NCBI GenBank assembly: GCA_000701725.1
Contig: JNJQ01000004.1
Location: 1-64,000 of the forward strand
From: Erysipelotrichaceae bacterium NK3D112
GTDB lineage: Bacteria; Bacillota_I; Bacilli_A; Erysipelotrichales; Erysipelotrichaceae
Direction: 5' to 3'
Length of the DNA stretch: 64,000 nucleotides
The notes under the pieces were generated by a model. The model ran no database searches and was not told the origin of the DNA. It saw only the letters and a list, made by a program, of their open reading frames with translations. The position numbers and the translations under genes were made by a program. Positions 17,248 to 26,156 of the stretch are shown piece after piece (the first letter of the stretch is position 1; the number at the start of each line of letters is the position of its first letter).

Positions 17248-17622
17248 CGCATGGCTTTGTTCCTCTTCATGATGCTGAAGCAATTCCGCCAGTTCTTCGG
17301 GATCCATCTGATCGATATAATCCAGCGCTTCCGATGAGCCGGAGATATCTTCCGCCATTTCCCGGTCCAGCTTCTGTTCGGCAGTCATGGAAGGCTGACG
17401 CCTTCTGTAGAGATCTTCCAGCTCTTTCTGTCTTTCCTCTTTGGAAATGCGGCTAATATAATCCAGCGACAGCAGCGCGTCCGTGCCAAGGAATGCAAGC
17501 AGGAAGAGATCAATGCCCGGATCAACTCCCATGAGCAGATCGGCGAAGAATACAGCGCCAAGCAGGATATCGCCGGCAATCATGATGCCGGAAAGGATTT
17601 TTTTGAGTTTCGGTGAAATCAT
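17236..17622 (-). CDS. Small membrane protein of unknown function
   Basis: This 128-residue protein has two hydrophobic segments (about 8-30 and 35-55), followed by a charged cytoplasmic tail rich in Glu/Gln/Arg that ends HHEEEQSHARRR. I do not recognise the family. It is the last gene of the thrC-thrB-ACT operon. Its ATG lies four bases after the ACT-gene stop without a clear ribosome binding site, so translation is probably coupled. Position suggests, but does not show, a link to amino-acid metabolism. Confidence 0.7.
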   Translation of the reverse strand: MISPKLKKILSGIMIAGDILLGAVFFADLLMGVDPGIDLFLLAFLGTDALLSLDYISRISKEERQKELEDLYRRRQPSMTAEQKLDREMAEDISGSSEALDYIDQMDPEELAELLQHHEEEQSHARRR

Positions 17623-17626
17623 ACAA

Positions 17627-18064
17627 TCATTCTATCGCATCCAGATGAACATTGCGAACAGAAGGAAGAGATTTGAGGTTTGCGGTCAGCTCCTCGATCG
17701 TGCCTTTCATCCGGCTGATATCAAGCGTGATCAGCACATTCGCCTTGCCGGCAACCGGCAGTGCCTGGGAGATGGTCAGAATGTTGGTATCCATTTCCGT
17801 GACCGTTGAGATCACCGCCGAAAGGGCGCCTGCCTCATCCCTGAGAATCAGGGTCAGCACCGCGTGGCGGCTGAATGATGATTCATTCTGGGCATAGACA
17901 AAGTCCTTGTATTTGTAATAGGTGTTGCGGGAAATGCCCGCCTTGAGAACCGCTTCCGTGACCGTTGACACCTCATGGTTTTCCAGAAGGTTTCTTGCCT
18001 CAATGACTTTTTCCAGATAATCCGGAAGGATTTTTTTGTGTACAATCAGATAGTCTTTACTCAT
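17627..18064 (-). CDS. UPF0735-type ACT-domain protein (PheB-like)
   Basis: This 145-residue protein has an N-terminal helix-turn-helix-like part (VTEAVLKAGISRNTYYKYKDFV, about 36-57) and a C-terminal ACT domain (about 68-145; HAVLTLILRDEAGALSAVIST). This is the layout of the UPF0735/PheB family. ACT domains usually bind amino acids, so it may sense threonine or an aromatic amino acid and regulate the pathway, but no role is proven. It overlaps the thrB stop by four bases and is co-translated with it. Confidence 0.85.
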   Translation of the reverse strand: MSKDYLIVHKKILPDYLEKVIEARNLLENHEVSTVTEAVLKAGISRNTYYKYKDFVYAQNESSFSRHAVLTLILRDEAGALSAVISTVTEMDTNILTISQALPVAGKANVLITLDISRMKGTIEELTANLKSLPSVRNVHLDAIE

Positions 18065-18942
18065 AAGGGTTTACCATTTACCAGAAGTCCGCCTGGCGCG
18101 ATGTTTAACGCCATGACTTTCCAGTTTCCATCCACCGCACAAATGCGCATTCCCGCTTCCTTTGAAAGCGGCTTTTTTGATATCAGAAGACACGAGGGTC
18201 CGCTGCCTGAAATCAGAAGTTTTCCGCCGGTATCACTTTCCGCAATCTTGCGCACATCCTCAAATCCTTTGATCAGGGGAGCGCGGTAGGGCTCATGAAT
18301 CACATCGCGTCCCGCTTCTTTCAATAATTCCAGATCTCCGTTTCCTAACGCATATACATTGAGAATCGCGTTGGCTACGGATGCGGACGCTTCCGCGCGG
18401 GAATAGAAATCCGGCAGTGCGGCGCGGGCTTTTTTGGTATCCACTTCAAAGTCGGGGATCAGCTGGGTGAAGATCCAGGAGTCATGAATTGCAAGACTGC
18501 GGTGAATCCATGTATTGTCGAGTGCCTTCAGCGAAGCGATCAGACCGCCGTAGATACATGGGGCGATATTGTCCGGATGGCCTTCCATCTGCGTGGAGAT
18601 CTGGAAGATCTCCTCTTTGCTTAAGGCATTTTCATGCAGTACGGATGCGGCGCTGACACCGGCCGCGATGAAGGCGGCGCTGGAACCCATGCCTCTTGAG
18701 GCGGGGATGTCACAGGCAAATCTCACCCGGACGTGATCATTCACACCGATGGCCTCACAGCCTTTGCGGTATGCCTGAAGAAACAGGTTGTCCGCGTTGT
18801 TATAGCGCGCATCGCAGTTTTCCAGAATGTCTGTTTCAGACAGTTCCGTTTCAAATGTGTTGTAAACGTTCAGGGCAATGCCCAGCGTGTCGAATCCGGG
18901 TCCCAGGTTTGCGCTCGAGGCCGGTGCCTCAATCCTGAACAT
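18061..18942 (-). CDS. thrB: Homoserine kinase
   Basis: ThrB phosphorylates homoserine to O-phosphohomoserine, the substrate of ThrC. The 293-residue GHMP kinase begins MFRIEAPASSANLGPGFDTLG and has the ATP loop IPASRGMGSSAAF (about 80-92) and the C-terminal GGKLLISGSGPSC block. The ATG at 18942 is chosen because homologues begin here; an upstream in-frame extension (to 19020) lies entirely inside thrC. It overlaps thrC by 14 bases and the ACT gene by four. It is the second gene of the leftward operon. Confidence 0.95.
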   Translation of the reverse strand: MFRIEAPASSANLGPGFDTLGIALNVYNTFETELSETDILENCDARYNNADNLFLQAYRKGCEAIGVNDHVRVRFACDIPASRGMGSSAAFIAAGVSAASVLHENALSKEEIFQISTQMEGHPDNIAPCIYGGLIASLKALDNTWIHRSLAIHDSWIFTQLIPDFEVDTKKARAALPDFYSRAEASASVANAILNVYALGNGDLELLKEAGRDVIHEPYRAPLIKGFEDVRKIAESDTGGKLLISGSGPSCLLISKKPLSKEAGMRICAVDGNWKVMALNIAPGGLLVNGKPL

Positions 18943-20422
18943 TGCCAAGGCCTCGCATCCTTTCGGCGATGGCTTTGAGTCCATCCTCTTTGGCGATGCT
19001 GCGGGTAAAGCGCACTTCAAGGCTGCGCAGCTCGGAAAGATTGGCGGGAACCTTCATGCCGGAAACTTCCGCCAGCTCATCCATGGCCTCAAAATCATCA
19101 TCCTTCTTCTCACCGGTGATGCAGGAAAGAACATCCTTGCAGAATTTATAAGGGGAAGCGGTGGAGAGCACCACACAAGGGGTGTAGTCACCGGTTTCTC
19201 TCTGATATCTTCTCATCGCGCTGTAACCGACGGCGGTATGCGGATCGATCAGGCAGTTCTGTTCGACGAAGAGATCATGGATGGTGACGGCGCATTCCTC
19301 CTCGTCCGTCCAGTATCCGCAGAAATTCTCCTTGATCTTTTTGAGCATCACATCATCGACGCGGTAGGAGCCTTTCTGTTTCAGTGAATCCATCATCGCC
19401 GAAACCTTGATGTCGTTGTTTCCGCTCAGGATAAACAGCAGACGCTCCAGGTTGGAGGAGATCAGGATGTCCATGGAAGGGGACATCGTGGTATGGAACT
19501 GTCTGTCCAGGGAATACACGCCGGTATTGATGAAATCAGTCAGAACATTGTTTGTGTTGGAGGCGCAGATCAGCTTGTTGACAGGCAATCCGATGCGCAT
19601 GGCCAGATAGCCGGCCAGGATATCGCCGAAGTTGCCGGTGGGCACGGCGAAGTTGACCTTGTCGCCGCATTTGATTTCGCCTGCGTTCACAAGCTTTGCA
19701 TATGCCCAGTAATAATAGACAATCTGGGGAACCAGTCTGCCGATATTGATCGAGTTTGCCGAAGAGATCGTGACGCCCTTGCACGCATCAAGCACCTCTT
19801 TGGAAGTGACCGCTTCCTTGACCATGCGCTGACAGTCATCGAAGTTGCCTTTGACGGCGATGACTTCAACGTTTGCGCCTTTGGAGGTTGCCATCTGTTT
19901 CTTCTGGATGGGCGAGACGCCGATCTCGGGATAGAAAACAGTGATCGCGGTATTGGGCACATCGGCAAATCCGGAAAGGGCTGCCTTGCCCGTGTCGCCG
20001 CTGGTGGCGGTCAGGATGGAAACGATATCGCTGCGGTTTTCCTTTTTATATGCCGCTGTGAGCAGTCTGGGAAGAATCGTCAGTGCAATGTCCTTGAAGG
20101 CACTGGTCGGTCCATGCCAAAGCTCCATCAGCCATCCGTCTCTGACGCGTCTTAACGGAACGATCTCTTCTGTATCAAACTTTTCATCATAGGCCCCGTA
20201 TACACATTCATGGAGCTCTTCCTTTGTGTAATCATCCAGCAAGGCGCCGATGATCTTCTCAGCGCATTCCTGATAGGTGTCATTCAGTATTTCCTCAGGG
20301 GAAATCCTGACATCGATGGATTCGGGTGTGTAAAGGCCTCCGTCTTTTGCCAGACCGGCAATGACTGCCTCGTGTGCGCTGAGCGCATCTTCCTTGTTTC
20401 TTGTGCTGATATAACGTGTCAT
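18929..20422 (-). CDS. thrC: Threonine synthase
   Basis: ThrC converts O-phosphohomoserine to threonine using pyridoxal phosphate. The 497-residue protein begins MTRYISTRNK; K110 in GPTSAFKDIALT is the PLP lysine. TATSGDTGKAAL binds the cofactor phosphate, and AVPTGNFGDILAGY is also typical. The length fits the long bacterial ThrC form. The ribosome binding site AAGGAG precedes the ATG. It is the first gene of the leftward operon, divergent from hom, from a TTGTTT/TATCAT promoter. Confidence 0.96.
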   Translation of the reverse strand: MTRYISTRNKEDALSAHEAVIAGLAKDGGLYTPESIDVRISPEEILNDTYQECAEKIIGALLDDYTKEELHECVYGAYDEKFDTEEIVPLRRVRDGWLMELWHGPTSAFKDIALTILPRLLTAAYKKENRSDIVSILTATSGDTGKAALSGFADVPNTAITVFYPEIGVSPIQKKQMATSKGANVEVIAVKGNFDDCQRMVKEAVTSKEVLDACKGVTISSANSINIGRLVPQIVYYYWAYAKLVNAGEIKCGDKVNFAVPTGNFGDILAGYLAMRIGLPVNKLICASNTNNVLTDFINTGVYSLDRQFHTTMSPSMDILISSNLERLLFILSGNNDIKVSAMMDSLKQKGSYRVDDVMLKKIKENFCGYWTDEEECAVTIHDLFVEQNCLIDPHTAVGYSAMRRYQRETGDYTPCVVLSTASPYKFCKDVLSCITGEKKDDDFEAMDELAEVSGMKVPANLSELRSLEVRFTRSIAKEDGLKAIAERMRGLGNVQD

Positions 20423-20450
20423 AATTTCTCCTTGCTAAGTCTTCCCGAAA

Positions 20451-20479
20451 ATGATACTATGTTGTCGTTTTAAAAACAA
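20451..20479 (-). promoter_or_regulatory. thrC operon promoter
   Basis: On the minus strand TTGTTT (20479-20474) and TATCAT (20456-20451) are 17 bases apart. The whole thrC/hom gap is only 92 bases, so there is no room for a T-box in either leader. Confidence 0.65.
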
Positions 20480-20514
20480 GTGTATTTGAAACAGAAACAA
20501 AAGAGGTGGGAAAC

Positions 20515-21663
20515 ATGAAGATTGGACTGTTAGGACATGGTGTCGTCGGCAGCGGCGTCAGAAAGATTATCGATGATGGAGCAACCTGGGAAGTCCGCGA
20601 GCTTGCGGTGAAGCGCATTCTTGTCAAGGACGAGAGCGAGCTCACCGACCCCAGATGCACATTGAATTTTGACGAGATTCTCAACGATCCTGAAATCGAG
20701 ATTGTCGCGGAATGCATGGGAGGCCTCGAACCGGCCCACACCTTCGCGAAGAAAGCGCTCGAAAAGGGCAAATACGTTGTCACATCCAACAAGAAGATGC
20801 TGGCAACCTATTGTGAGGATCTTTTTGAAACCGCGGTGCGCAATGGGGTCACGGTCCACTATGAGGCTTCCTGCGGCGGCGGCATTCCCTGGATGGCAGC
20901 TTTGGACAGAACCCGCAGAGTGGATGACATTGACAGCTTCAGAGGCATCTTCAACGGAACCACCAATTATATTCTTGAAAGAATGAAGAAAGAGGGGAAG
21001 GACTTTGACGAGATGCTTGCCGAAGCGCAGAAGCTCGGCTATGCGGAGCGCGATCCTTCCGATGACATTGACGGCTATGATGTCAAATACAAGGTGTCGC
21101 TCTCATGCGTCAAGGCGTTTGACACCCTGCAGGACATCAATGACATCACCACCTTCGGCATCCGCAATATCCGCCGTGAGGATCTCGAATACTGCGCTGC
21201 CAACAGCCTGACATGCAAGCTGATCGGCACCGGTGAATTCCATGGCGATTACATCAGCGCCTTCGTCATTCCGATGTTCCTGAAGTCGGATGATGTCTTC
21301 TCCAACATTCCGCTCAACTTCAACGCGATCGAATCCGATTCCAAAACACTTGGCGCCGCCGCATTTGTCGGCCAGGGTGCCGGTTCGCTGCCCACCGCCC
21401 ATGCGGTTGTGCAGAACCTGGTGGATATCTGGAAGAACCAGGATCCGGAAATCAATGACAAGGCGGTCAGACCGGTTGACAACCAGGCGCATACGGGTGT
21501 CTACTATATCCGCACCGCAAAGCACGCCGCTTTTGCGGACATCATTGACAGAAATGTATCTGAACATGCATTCATCACAAAGAAGATCTCGCTGATGCAG
21601 GCAGCGGATGCCTGCGCGGCCAGCGGTGATGAGAAGCTGTTCATCGCGGAGGTGGCACAATGA
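20515..21663 (+). CDS. hom: Homoserine dehydrogenase
   Basis: Hom reduces aspartate-semialdehyde to homoserine with NAD(P)H. The 382-residue protein has the N-terminal nucleotide-binding motif IGLLGHGVVGSGV, the SNKKMLATY block, HYEASCGGGIP and the GTTNYIL substrate-site motif. The ATG at 20515 follows AGAGGTGGG; an in-frame GTG at 20506 lies within that site and is rejected. The C-terminal part lacks a complete ACT domain, being shorter than the 430-residue forms. It overlaps lysC by four bases in the hom-lysC-asd operon. Confidence 0.95.
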   Translation: MKIGLLGHGVVGSGVRKIIDDGATWEVRELAVKRILVKDESELTDPRCTLNFDEILNDPEIEIVAECMGGLEPAHTFAKKALEKGKYVVTSNKKMLATYCEDLFETAVRNGVTVHYEASCGGGIPWMAALDRTRRVDDIDSFRGIFNGTTNYILERMKKEGKDFDEMLAEAQKLGYAERDPSDDIDGYDVKYKVSLSCVKAFDTLQDINDITTFGIRNIRREDLEYCAANSLTCKLIGTGEFHGDYISAFVIPMFLKSDDVFSNIPLNFNAIESDSKTLGAAAFVGQGAGSLPTAHAVVQNLVDIWKNQDPEINDKAVRPVDNQAHTGVYYIRTAKHAAFADIIDRNVSEHAFITKKISLMQAADACAASGDEKLFIAEVAQ

Positions 21664-23000
21664 TCAAGGTAACCAAATTCGGCGGCTCCTCAGTCGCCAA
21701 TGCCGAACAGTTTAAAAAAGTGAAGGGGATCATCGATTCCGATCCCGCCCGCAAGTTCATTGTAACCAGCGCCTGCGGCAAGGAATCCCATGAGGACCAC
21801 AAGATCACCGATCTGCTTTATCTGTGCGAGGCGCATATCCGCTATGGCGTTTCGGCGGACCCCATTTTTGATCTGATTACCGCAAAATACATGAATATCA
21901 AAAACGAGCTCGGTCTGTCGATTGATATGGAATATGAGATCACACGGATCCGCTCCCAGCTCAGCTACGGCATGAGCCAGGATTACCTGGTCAGCCGCGG
22001 TGAATATCTGACCGCAAGATGCCTGGCTGAATATCTCAATGCCGATTTCGTCGACGCGGCGGATGTGATCATCTTCCGTTATGACGGCGAGATTGACATG
22101 GAGCGCACCCATGATCTGATTCTGGAAAAATGCGCCAACTCGAAGAGAGTTGTCATTCCCGGTTTCTATGGCGCCATGCCCAACGGCTCCATCCGTGTCA
22201 TGAGCAGAGGCGGCTCCGACATCACCGGCTCCGTCATTGCCAATGTGCTTAACGCGGATGTCTATGAAAACTGGACCGATGTCTCCGGCTTCATGGTCGC
22301 CGATCCGAGAATCATCAAAAACCCGCTGCGCATTCCCCGCATCACCTACGCGGAATTACGCGGTATGAGCTATATGGGCGCCAACGTGCTTCATGATGAC
22401 GCGGTGTTCCCGGTCAAATCGAAAAACATTCCGATCAACATCCGCAACACCAACGAGCCGGACAATCCGGGCACGATGATCATGAATGACTGCAGTGAGA
22501 TGGACGCCAAGGAACCGCCGCATGTGCTGACCGGCATCACCGGCCGCAAGGACTATTCGGTGATCACCGTCGTCAAGAGCCACAGCTCCACAGAGGTCGG
22601 CTTCCTCAAGAAGATCCTTGAAATCTTCGAGGAATATCATGTGTCGATTGAAAGTGTTCCGGTCACCGTGGACACCTTCTCCGTGATCGTTCAGACAAGA
22701 GCGGTCGAATCCTGCATTTATGAGATTATCGGCAGAATCAAGAAGGTCATCCAGCCGGATGATCTCAAGGTCGAGGAACACCTGGCTCTGATTGCCATCG
22801 TGGGCCGCGCCATGAAATCCGTGCCGGGCATTTCGGGCAGACTCCTTTCCGAGTTTGGCCGCAACCAGATCAACATCAAGGTAATCAACCAGAGTTCGGA
22901 TGAGCTTTCCATCGTGGTCGGCGTTGACAACCGCGACTTCGAGAAGGCAATCCGCTGCATATATGACAAGTTCGTCAGAAGTGAGGAGAAAAAAGCATGA
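21660..23000 (+). CDS. Aspartate kinase
   Basis: This enzyme makes aspartyl-phosphate, the first step to lysine, threonine and methionine. The 446-residue protein begins with the KVTKFGGSSVAN motif, has SRGGSDITGS (about 181-190) and YENWTDVSGF, and ends in two ACT domains (about 300-446; FLKKILEIFEEYHVSIESV and VGRAMKSVPGISGRL). The ACT pair suggests feedback inhibition, probably by threonine or lysine. It lies between hom and asd with four-base overlaps on both sides. Confidence 0.95.
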   Translation: MIKVTKFGGSSVANAEQFKKVKGIIDSDPARKFIVTSACGKESHEDHKITDLLYLCEAHIRYGVSADPIFDLITAKYMNIKNELGLSIDMEYEITRIRSQLSYGMSQDYLVSRGEYLTARCLAEYLNADFVDAADVIIFRYDGEIDMERTHDLILEKCANSKRVVIPGFYGAMPNGSIRVMSRGGSDITGSVIANVLNADVYENWTDVSGFMVADPRIIKNPLRIPRITYAELRGMSYMGANVLHDDAVFPVKSKNIPINIRNTNEPDNPGTMIMNDCSEMDAKEPPHVLTGITGRKDYSVITVVKSHSSTEVGFLKKILEIFEEYHVSIESVPVTVDTFSVIVQTRAVESCIYEIIGRIKKVIQPDDLKVEEHLALIAIVGRAMKSVPGISGRLLSEFGRNQINIKVINQSSDELSIVVGVDNRDFEKAIRCIYDKFVRSEEKKA

Positions 23001-23980
23001 AAATCGGAATTCTTGGCGCAACAGGCGCCGTTGGCAGACAGATGCTCGAATGCATTGAGGAACGCAATATCAACGCGGAAGAGATCAGACTCTTCGCATC
23101 GGAAAAATCCAAAGGCAAAACCATGATGTACAAGGGACAGGAGCTTGTCATCGATGTGGCAGACGCTGAAAATCTCAAGGGACTGGATTATGTGCTTGGC
23201 GCCGTATCCAATGCCATGAGCAAATACTACCGTCCTTTGATCAAAGAGGCAGGTGCTGTCTACATTGACAACTCCAGCGCATTCCGTCTGGAAGACGATG
23301 TGCCCCTGGTTGTGCCGCAGATCAACGGCGAGGATGCCTTAAAGCATAACGGCATCATTGCCAACCCGAACTGCTCCACCATCATCACGATGATGGCGCT
23401 GGCACCCATTGCCCGCATTTCCCCGATCAAGACACTCACAGCGACGACTTTCCAGGCTGTTTCCGGCGCCGGCATCAACGGCTTCTATGAACTGGAAGAG
23501 CAGATTGAACAGGTCAAAAACAATGAACCGGTCACACCGAAGGTGTTCCCGGCCCAGATCGCATTCAACTGCATTGCCGAAATCGGCTCCTATAACGACA
23601 ACGGCTATACAACCGAAGAGATGAAGATGCAGAACGAAGGCAGAAAGATTCTCCATCTGCCGGATCTCAAGGTCACCTGCACATGCGTGCGTGTGCCGGT
23701 TTACCGCTCCCATTCCATCTCGGCCGCATTTGAGACCGAACAGTTCGTTTCCATTGAAGATGCCGAGAAGGCAGTGGCAGCCTTTGAAGGCGACAAGCTG
23801 GTCAAAGACCATGTTCCGCAGCCGATCGAAACCAGCAACCAGGATATCGTTCACGTGGGCAGAATCCGCTATGACCTGACCCGTGACAACGCCCTGACAC
23901 TGTGGTGCTGCGGTGATCAGATCCGCAAAGGCGCGGCAACCAACGCTGTCGAAATTATGGAGTATTTGGAAAATCACTAA
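22997..23980 (+). CDS. asd: Aspartate-semialdehyde dehydrogenase
   Basis: Asd reduces aspartyl-phosphate to aspartate-semialdehyde. The 327-residue protein has the N-terminal NADP motif GILGATGAVGRQML, active-site C126 in IIANPNCSTI, the TFQAVSGAGING segment and R-H residues in VRVPVYRSHS. It overlaps the aspartate kinase stop by four bases and ends the hom-lysC-asd operon. Together with hom, thrB and thrC on the other strand it completes the aspartate-to-threonine route. Confidence 0.96.
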   Translation: MKIGILGATGAVGRQMLECIEERNINAEEIRLFASEKSKGKTMMYKGQELVIDVADAENLKGLDYVLGAVSNAMSKYYRPLIKEAGAVYIDNSSAFRLEDDVPLVVPQINGEDALKHNGIIANPNCSTIITMMALAPIARISPIKTLTATTFQAVSGAGINGFYELEEQIEQVKNNEPVTPKVFPAQIAFNCIAEIGSYNDNGYTTEEMKMQNEGRKILHLPDLKVTCTCVRVPVYRSHSISAAFETEQFVSIEDAEKAVAAFEGDKLVKDHVPQPIETSNQDIVHVGRIRYDLTRDNALTLWCCGDQIRKGAATNAVEIMEYLENH

Positions 23981-24028
23981 TTGTGGTATGATAATGTCTG
24001 TTATCTGATACAGAAAGAGGTAAGAGAT

Positions 24029-24547
24029 ATGTTTCAAAGAACACTGCTTACAGCAATGACAGTGGCTGCAGGCGCCCTGGCAGCGGCACTGGTGAAAACA
24101 GTTCTTGATAAGAGAGACGAAAAACAGTACGGCGATGACGATGAGATCCGCTTCATCCGCATCAGCGATGATGAAGAGGAACAGACTGTATATGATGCTT
24201 CTTCAAAGAGTGAGGAAGTCCAGAAGGTCTGCGCGGTCTATCCGTATCTGAATCCGGATTTCGTTGAGGCAAAACTCGGCGAAAACGCTGCTCTGAATGA
24301 GAAGTATCCGCCGGAAACACTGTTAAGCATTACCCATACAGCACATTTCAGCAACTCCAACGCGGCTGAGGAATTCTCCCGCATCATGGATGAGGCAGGC
24401 TATGTGTGCGTTGACCGCAGCGAATACGCGGTTGCCGCAACCAGAAACCTGTTCGCCGAGGACGGCGCGATCACCAGCGACATTCTCAATGTCGCCAATC
24501 AGACCGCAGCCCTCAAAGGCACATACGAAACTTACGAAATCAACTGA
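24029..24547 (+). CDS. Membrane-anchored protein of unknown function
   Basis: This 172-residue protein has one N-terminal hydrophobic segment (about 5-24; LLTAMTVAAGALAAALVKTVL), an acidic stretch (DDDEIRFIRISDDEEE) and a soluble C-terminal domain of about 110 residues. I do not recognise the family. The ATG at 24029 follows AAAGAGGT; an upstream TTG frame is rejected. A TATGATAAT box at 23987-23995 may drive it. The next gene also has an N-terminal anchor and starts 29 bases later. Confidence 0.65.
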   Translation: MFQRTLLTAMTVAAGALAAALVKTVLDKRDEKQYGDDDEIRFIRISDDEEEQTVYDASSKSEEVQKVCAVYPYLNPDFVEAKLGENAALNEKYPPETLLSITHTAHFSNSNAAEEFSRIMDEAGYVCVDRSEYAVAATRNLFAEDGAITSDILNVANQTAALKGTYETYEIN

Positions 24548-24576
24548 TTTCCCTCTGATGCAAAGGAACTGAAAGA

Positions 24577-25153
24577 ATGGATCAGAACGGAAATGGTTTC
24601 AAGCTGAGCAACAAGGCATTCACAGGTCTTGTGCTGGCAGGCGCGGCCGTATTGATCATCATCTTCATGGTGCTGAACGGGGGCGGCGTCAAAAATGACG
24701 CGGACGGCTGCAATGTCAACTTCCAGAGCGCCTGGGGACAGAGTCCGAATGCGGTCTGGGTTGATCTGAACACCCATGGTGAAAACAAGGCGGTCGCAAC
24801 ATTCGATTTTGAATATCCTTCCTCGCCGCTTGCAGGATATGATAATCCGGTCTACCGGGCTTATTCCAGACAGGTATTCGAAGTCGGCTTCCTTGATGCC
24901 TCAGGCAAAGAGGGAATCCGCTTCTCAAAGGCCTACACATGCAATGCCTTTGAAATCTATGAGCCCAAAGACGGCGCATACCGCTCCATCGTGCGCAATG
25001 ATGTGGACGGAATCGAGGTCAAGGAATACGGTGACGGGGGAAAAGGTGTCAATTCTCTTCTTTGCAAAAGGGGATTACAGCTACACCATCCTGATGACCG
25101 ACAATCCTTTGCCTGCGGCAGAGGCTGAAGCATTTGTATCACAGCTCAACTGA
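24577..25153 (+). pseudogene. Membrane-anchored unknown protein with frameshift
   Basis: The first frame (from ATG 24577) codes for a cytosolic stub, one membrane helix (about 14-33) and an extracellular domain. It then shifts at a GGGGGAAAA run (25036-25044). After the run the natural continuation is in the +1 frame (EKVSILFFAKGDYSYTILMT... to the stop at 25153), while the first frame ends in unrelated sequence at 25128. One base too many in the run explains it. It may be a true mutation, a phase-variable tract or a sequencing error. The intact form would be about 191 residues. The family is unknown. Confidence 0.7.
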
Positions 25154-25181
25154 GGTATGTCATATGACATGCCTTTTTTTT
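25152..25181 (+). terminator. Terminator after the frameshifted gene
   Basis: GGTATGTCA and TGACATGCC form a stem (one G-U pair), followed by nine Ts. Confidence 0.85.
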
Positions 25182-25272
25182 GCATCATAAGCGAAACAAA
25201 GATGATTCAAATAACAATTTACCGCCTGTAACCGCATCCGTGAGGATTTGATGTCGCCAGGGGCGTTTGCTC

Positions 25273-25281
25273 TGCTATAAT
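25273..25281 (+). promoter_or_regulatory. Extended -10 promoter of the ecf operon
   Basis: TG-C-TATAAT (25273-25281) lies 47 bases before the ecfA1 start. No convincing -35 box is present. Confidence 0.6.
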
Positions 25282-25328
25282 AAATTGTCACCTCGCGCCC
25301 GTTTGGCGTGAGTGAAGGAGAAAAGCGT

Positions 25329-26156
25329 ATGAAAATGATCGAAGTGAAAAATCTGACTTTCTCATATGATGATACAAAAACAACCATCGACGATATCTCC
25401 TTCTCCGTAGAGGAGGGATCCTATACAACCATCGTCGGCCATAACGGCTCCGGCAAATCGACCGTTGCCAAACTGCTTGCAGGTCTTCTGGAAAAGAAAA
25501 GCGGTGAGATTTATCTTGGCGGACTGGAGCTGACAGCTGCCAACCTTACCAGGATCCGTTCATTGATCGGTATCGTATTCCAGAATCCGGACAACCAGTT
25601 CATCGGCTCCACCGTGCGCGATGACATCGCCTTCGGCCTTGAGAACCATTGCGTTCCCCAGGCGGACATGGATGAGATCATCAATACCAACGCCGCAAGA
25701 GTCAAAATGACAAAGTACCTTGACCATGAGCCGACCAGACTTTCCGGCGGCCAGAAGCAGAGGGTGGCGATTGCCGGCGTACTGGCAATGAAACCGAAGA
25801 TTCTGATTTTCGATGAGGCCACCAGCATGCTTGATCCCCAGGGCAAGGATGAGATCAAGAAGGTGATCCGCCAGATCCATGAGGAGAGTTCCCTGACCAT
25901 TCTTTCCATCACCCATGACATTGACGAGGTTGCCCAGAGCGACCATGTCATTGCCCTGAACAAGGGAAAGATCGCCATGAGCGGAACCCCGCATGAGGTG
26001 TTCACCGATGAAAAGAAACTCAAGGAAATCCAGCTGGATATTCCCTTTGCCCTCAAATTCCGCAACGCGCTTGCCCGCAGGGGAGTGCAGACCGATGCCC
26101 ATATCACGATGGAAGGACTGGTGAAAGAATTATGCCGATCAGATTCGAACATGTAG
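25329..26156 (+). CDS. ecfA1: Energy-coupling factor transporter ATPase 1
   Basis: This ATPase of an ECF vitamin/metal importer pairs with EcfA2 and EcfT and serves various S components encoded elsewhere. The 275-residue protein has Walker A GHNGSGKST, the signature [13 protein letters not shown] and Walker B ILIFDEATSMLD. The ATG at 25329 follows GAAGGAGA; the GTG at 25308 is rejected because it precedes that site. It overlaps ecfA2 by 25 bases. It leads the ecfA1-ecfA2-ecfT-truA operon. Confidence 0.94.
   Translation: MKMIEVKNLTFSYDDTKTTIDDISFSVEEGSYTTIVGHNGSGKSTVAKLLAGLLEKKSGEIYLGGLELTAANLTRIRSLIGIVFQNPDNQFIGSTVRDDIAFGLENHCVPQADMDEIINTNAARVKMTKYLDHEPTRLSGGQKQRVAIAGVLAMKPKILIFDEATSMLDPQGKDEIKKVIRQIHEESSLTILSITHDIDEVAQSDHVIALNKGKIAMSGTPHEVFTDEKKLKEIQLDIPFALKFRNALARRGVQTDAHITMEGLVKELCRSDSNM

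Noticed and set aside
20423-20514. T-box or other riboswitch between thrC and hom
   Set aside because: The divergent gap is only 92 bases and already holds a promoter and two ribosome binding sites; no T-box motif is visible.
25182-25328. Vitamin riboswitch upstream of the ecf operon
   Set aside because: No conserved aptamer segments were recognised; only a promoter and a small CG-rich hairpin are present.
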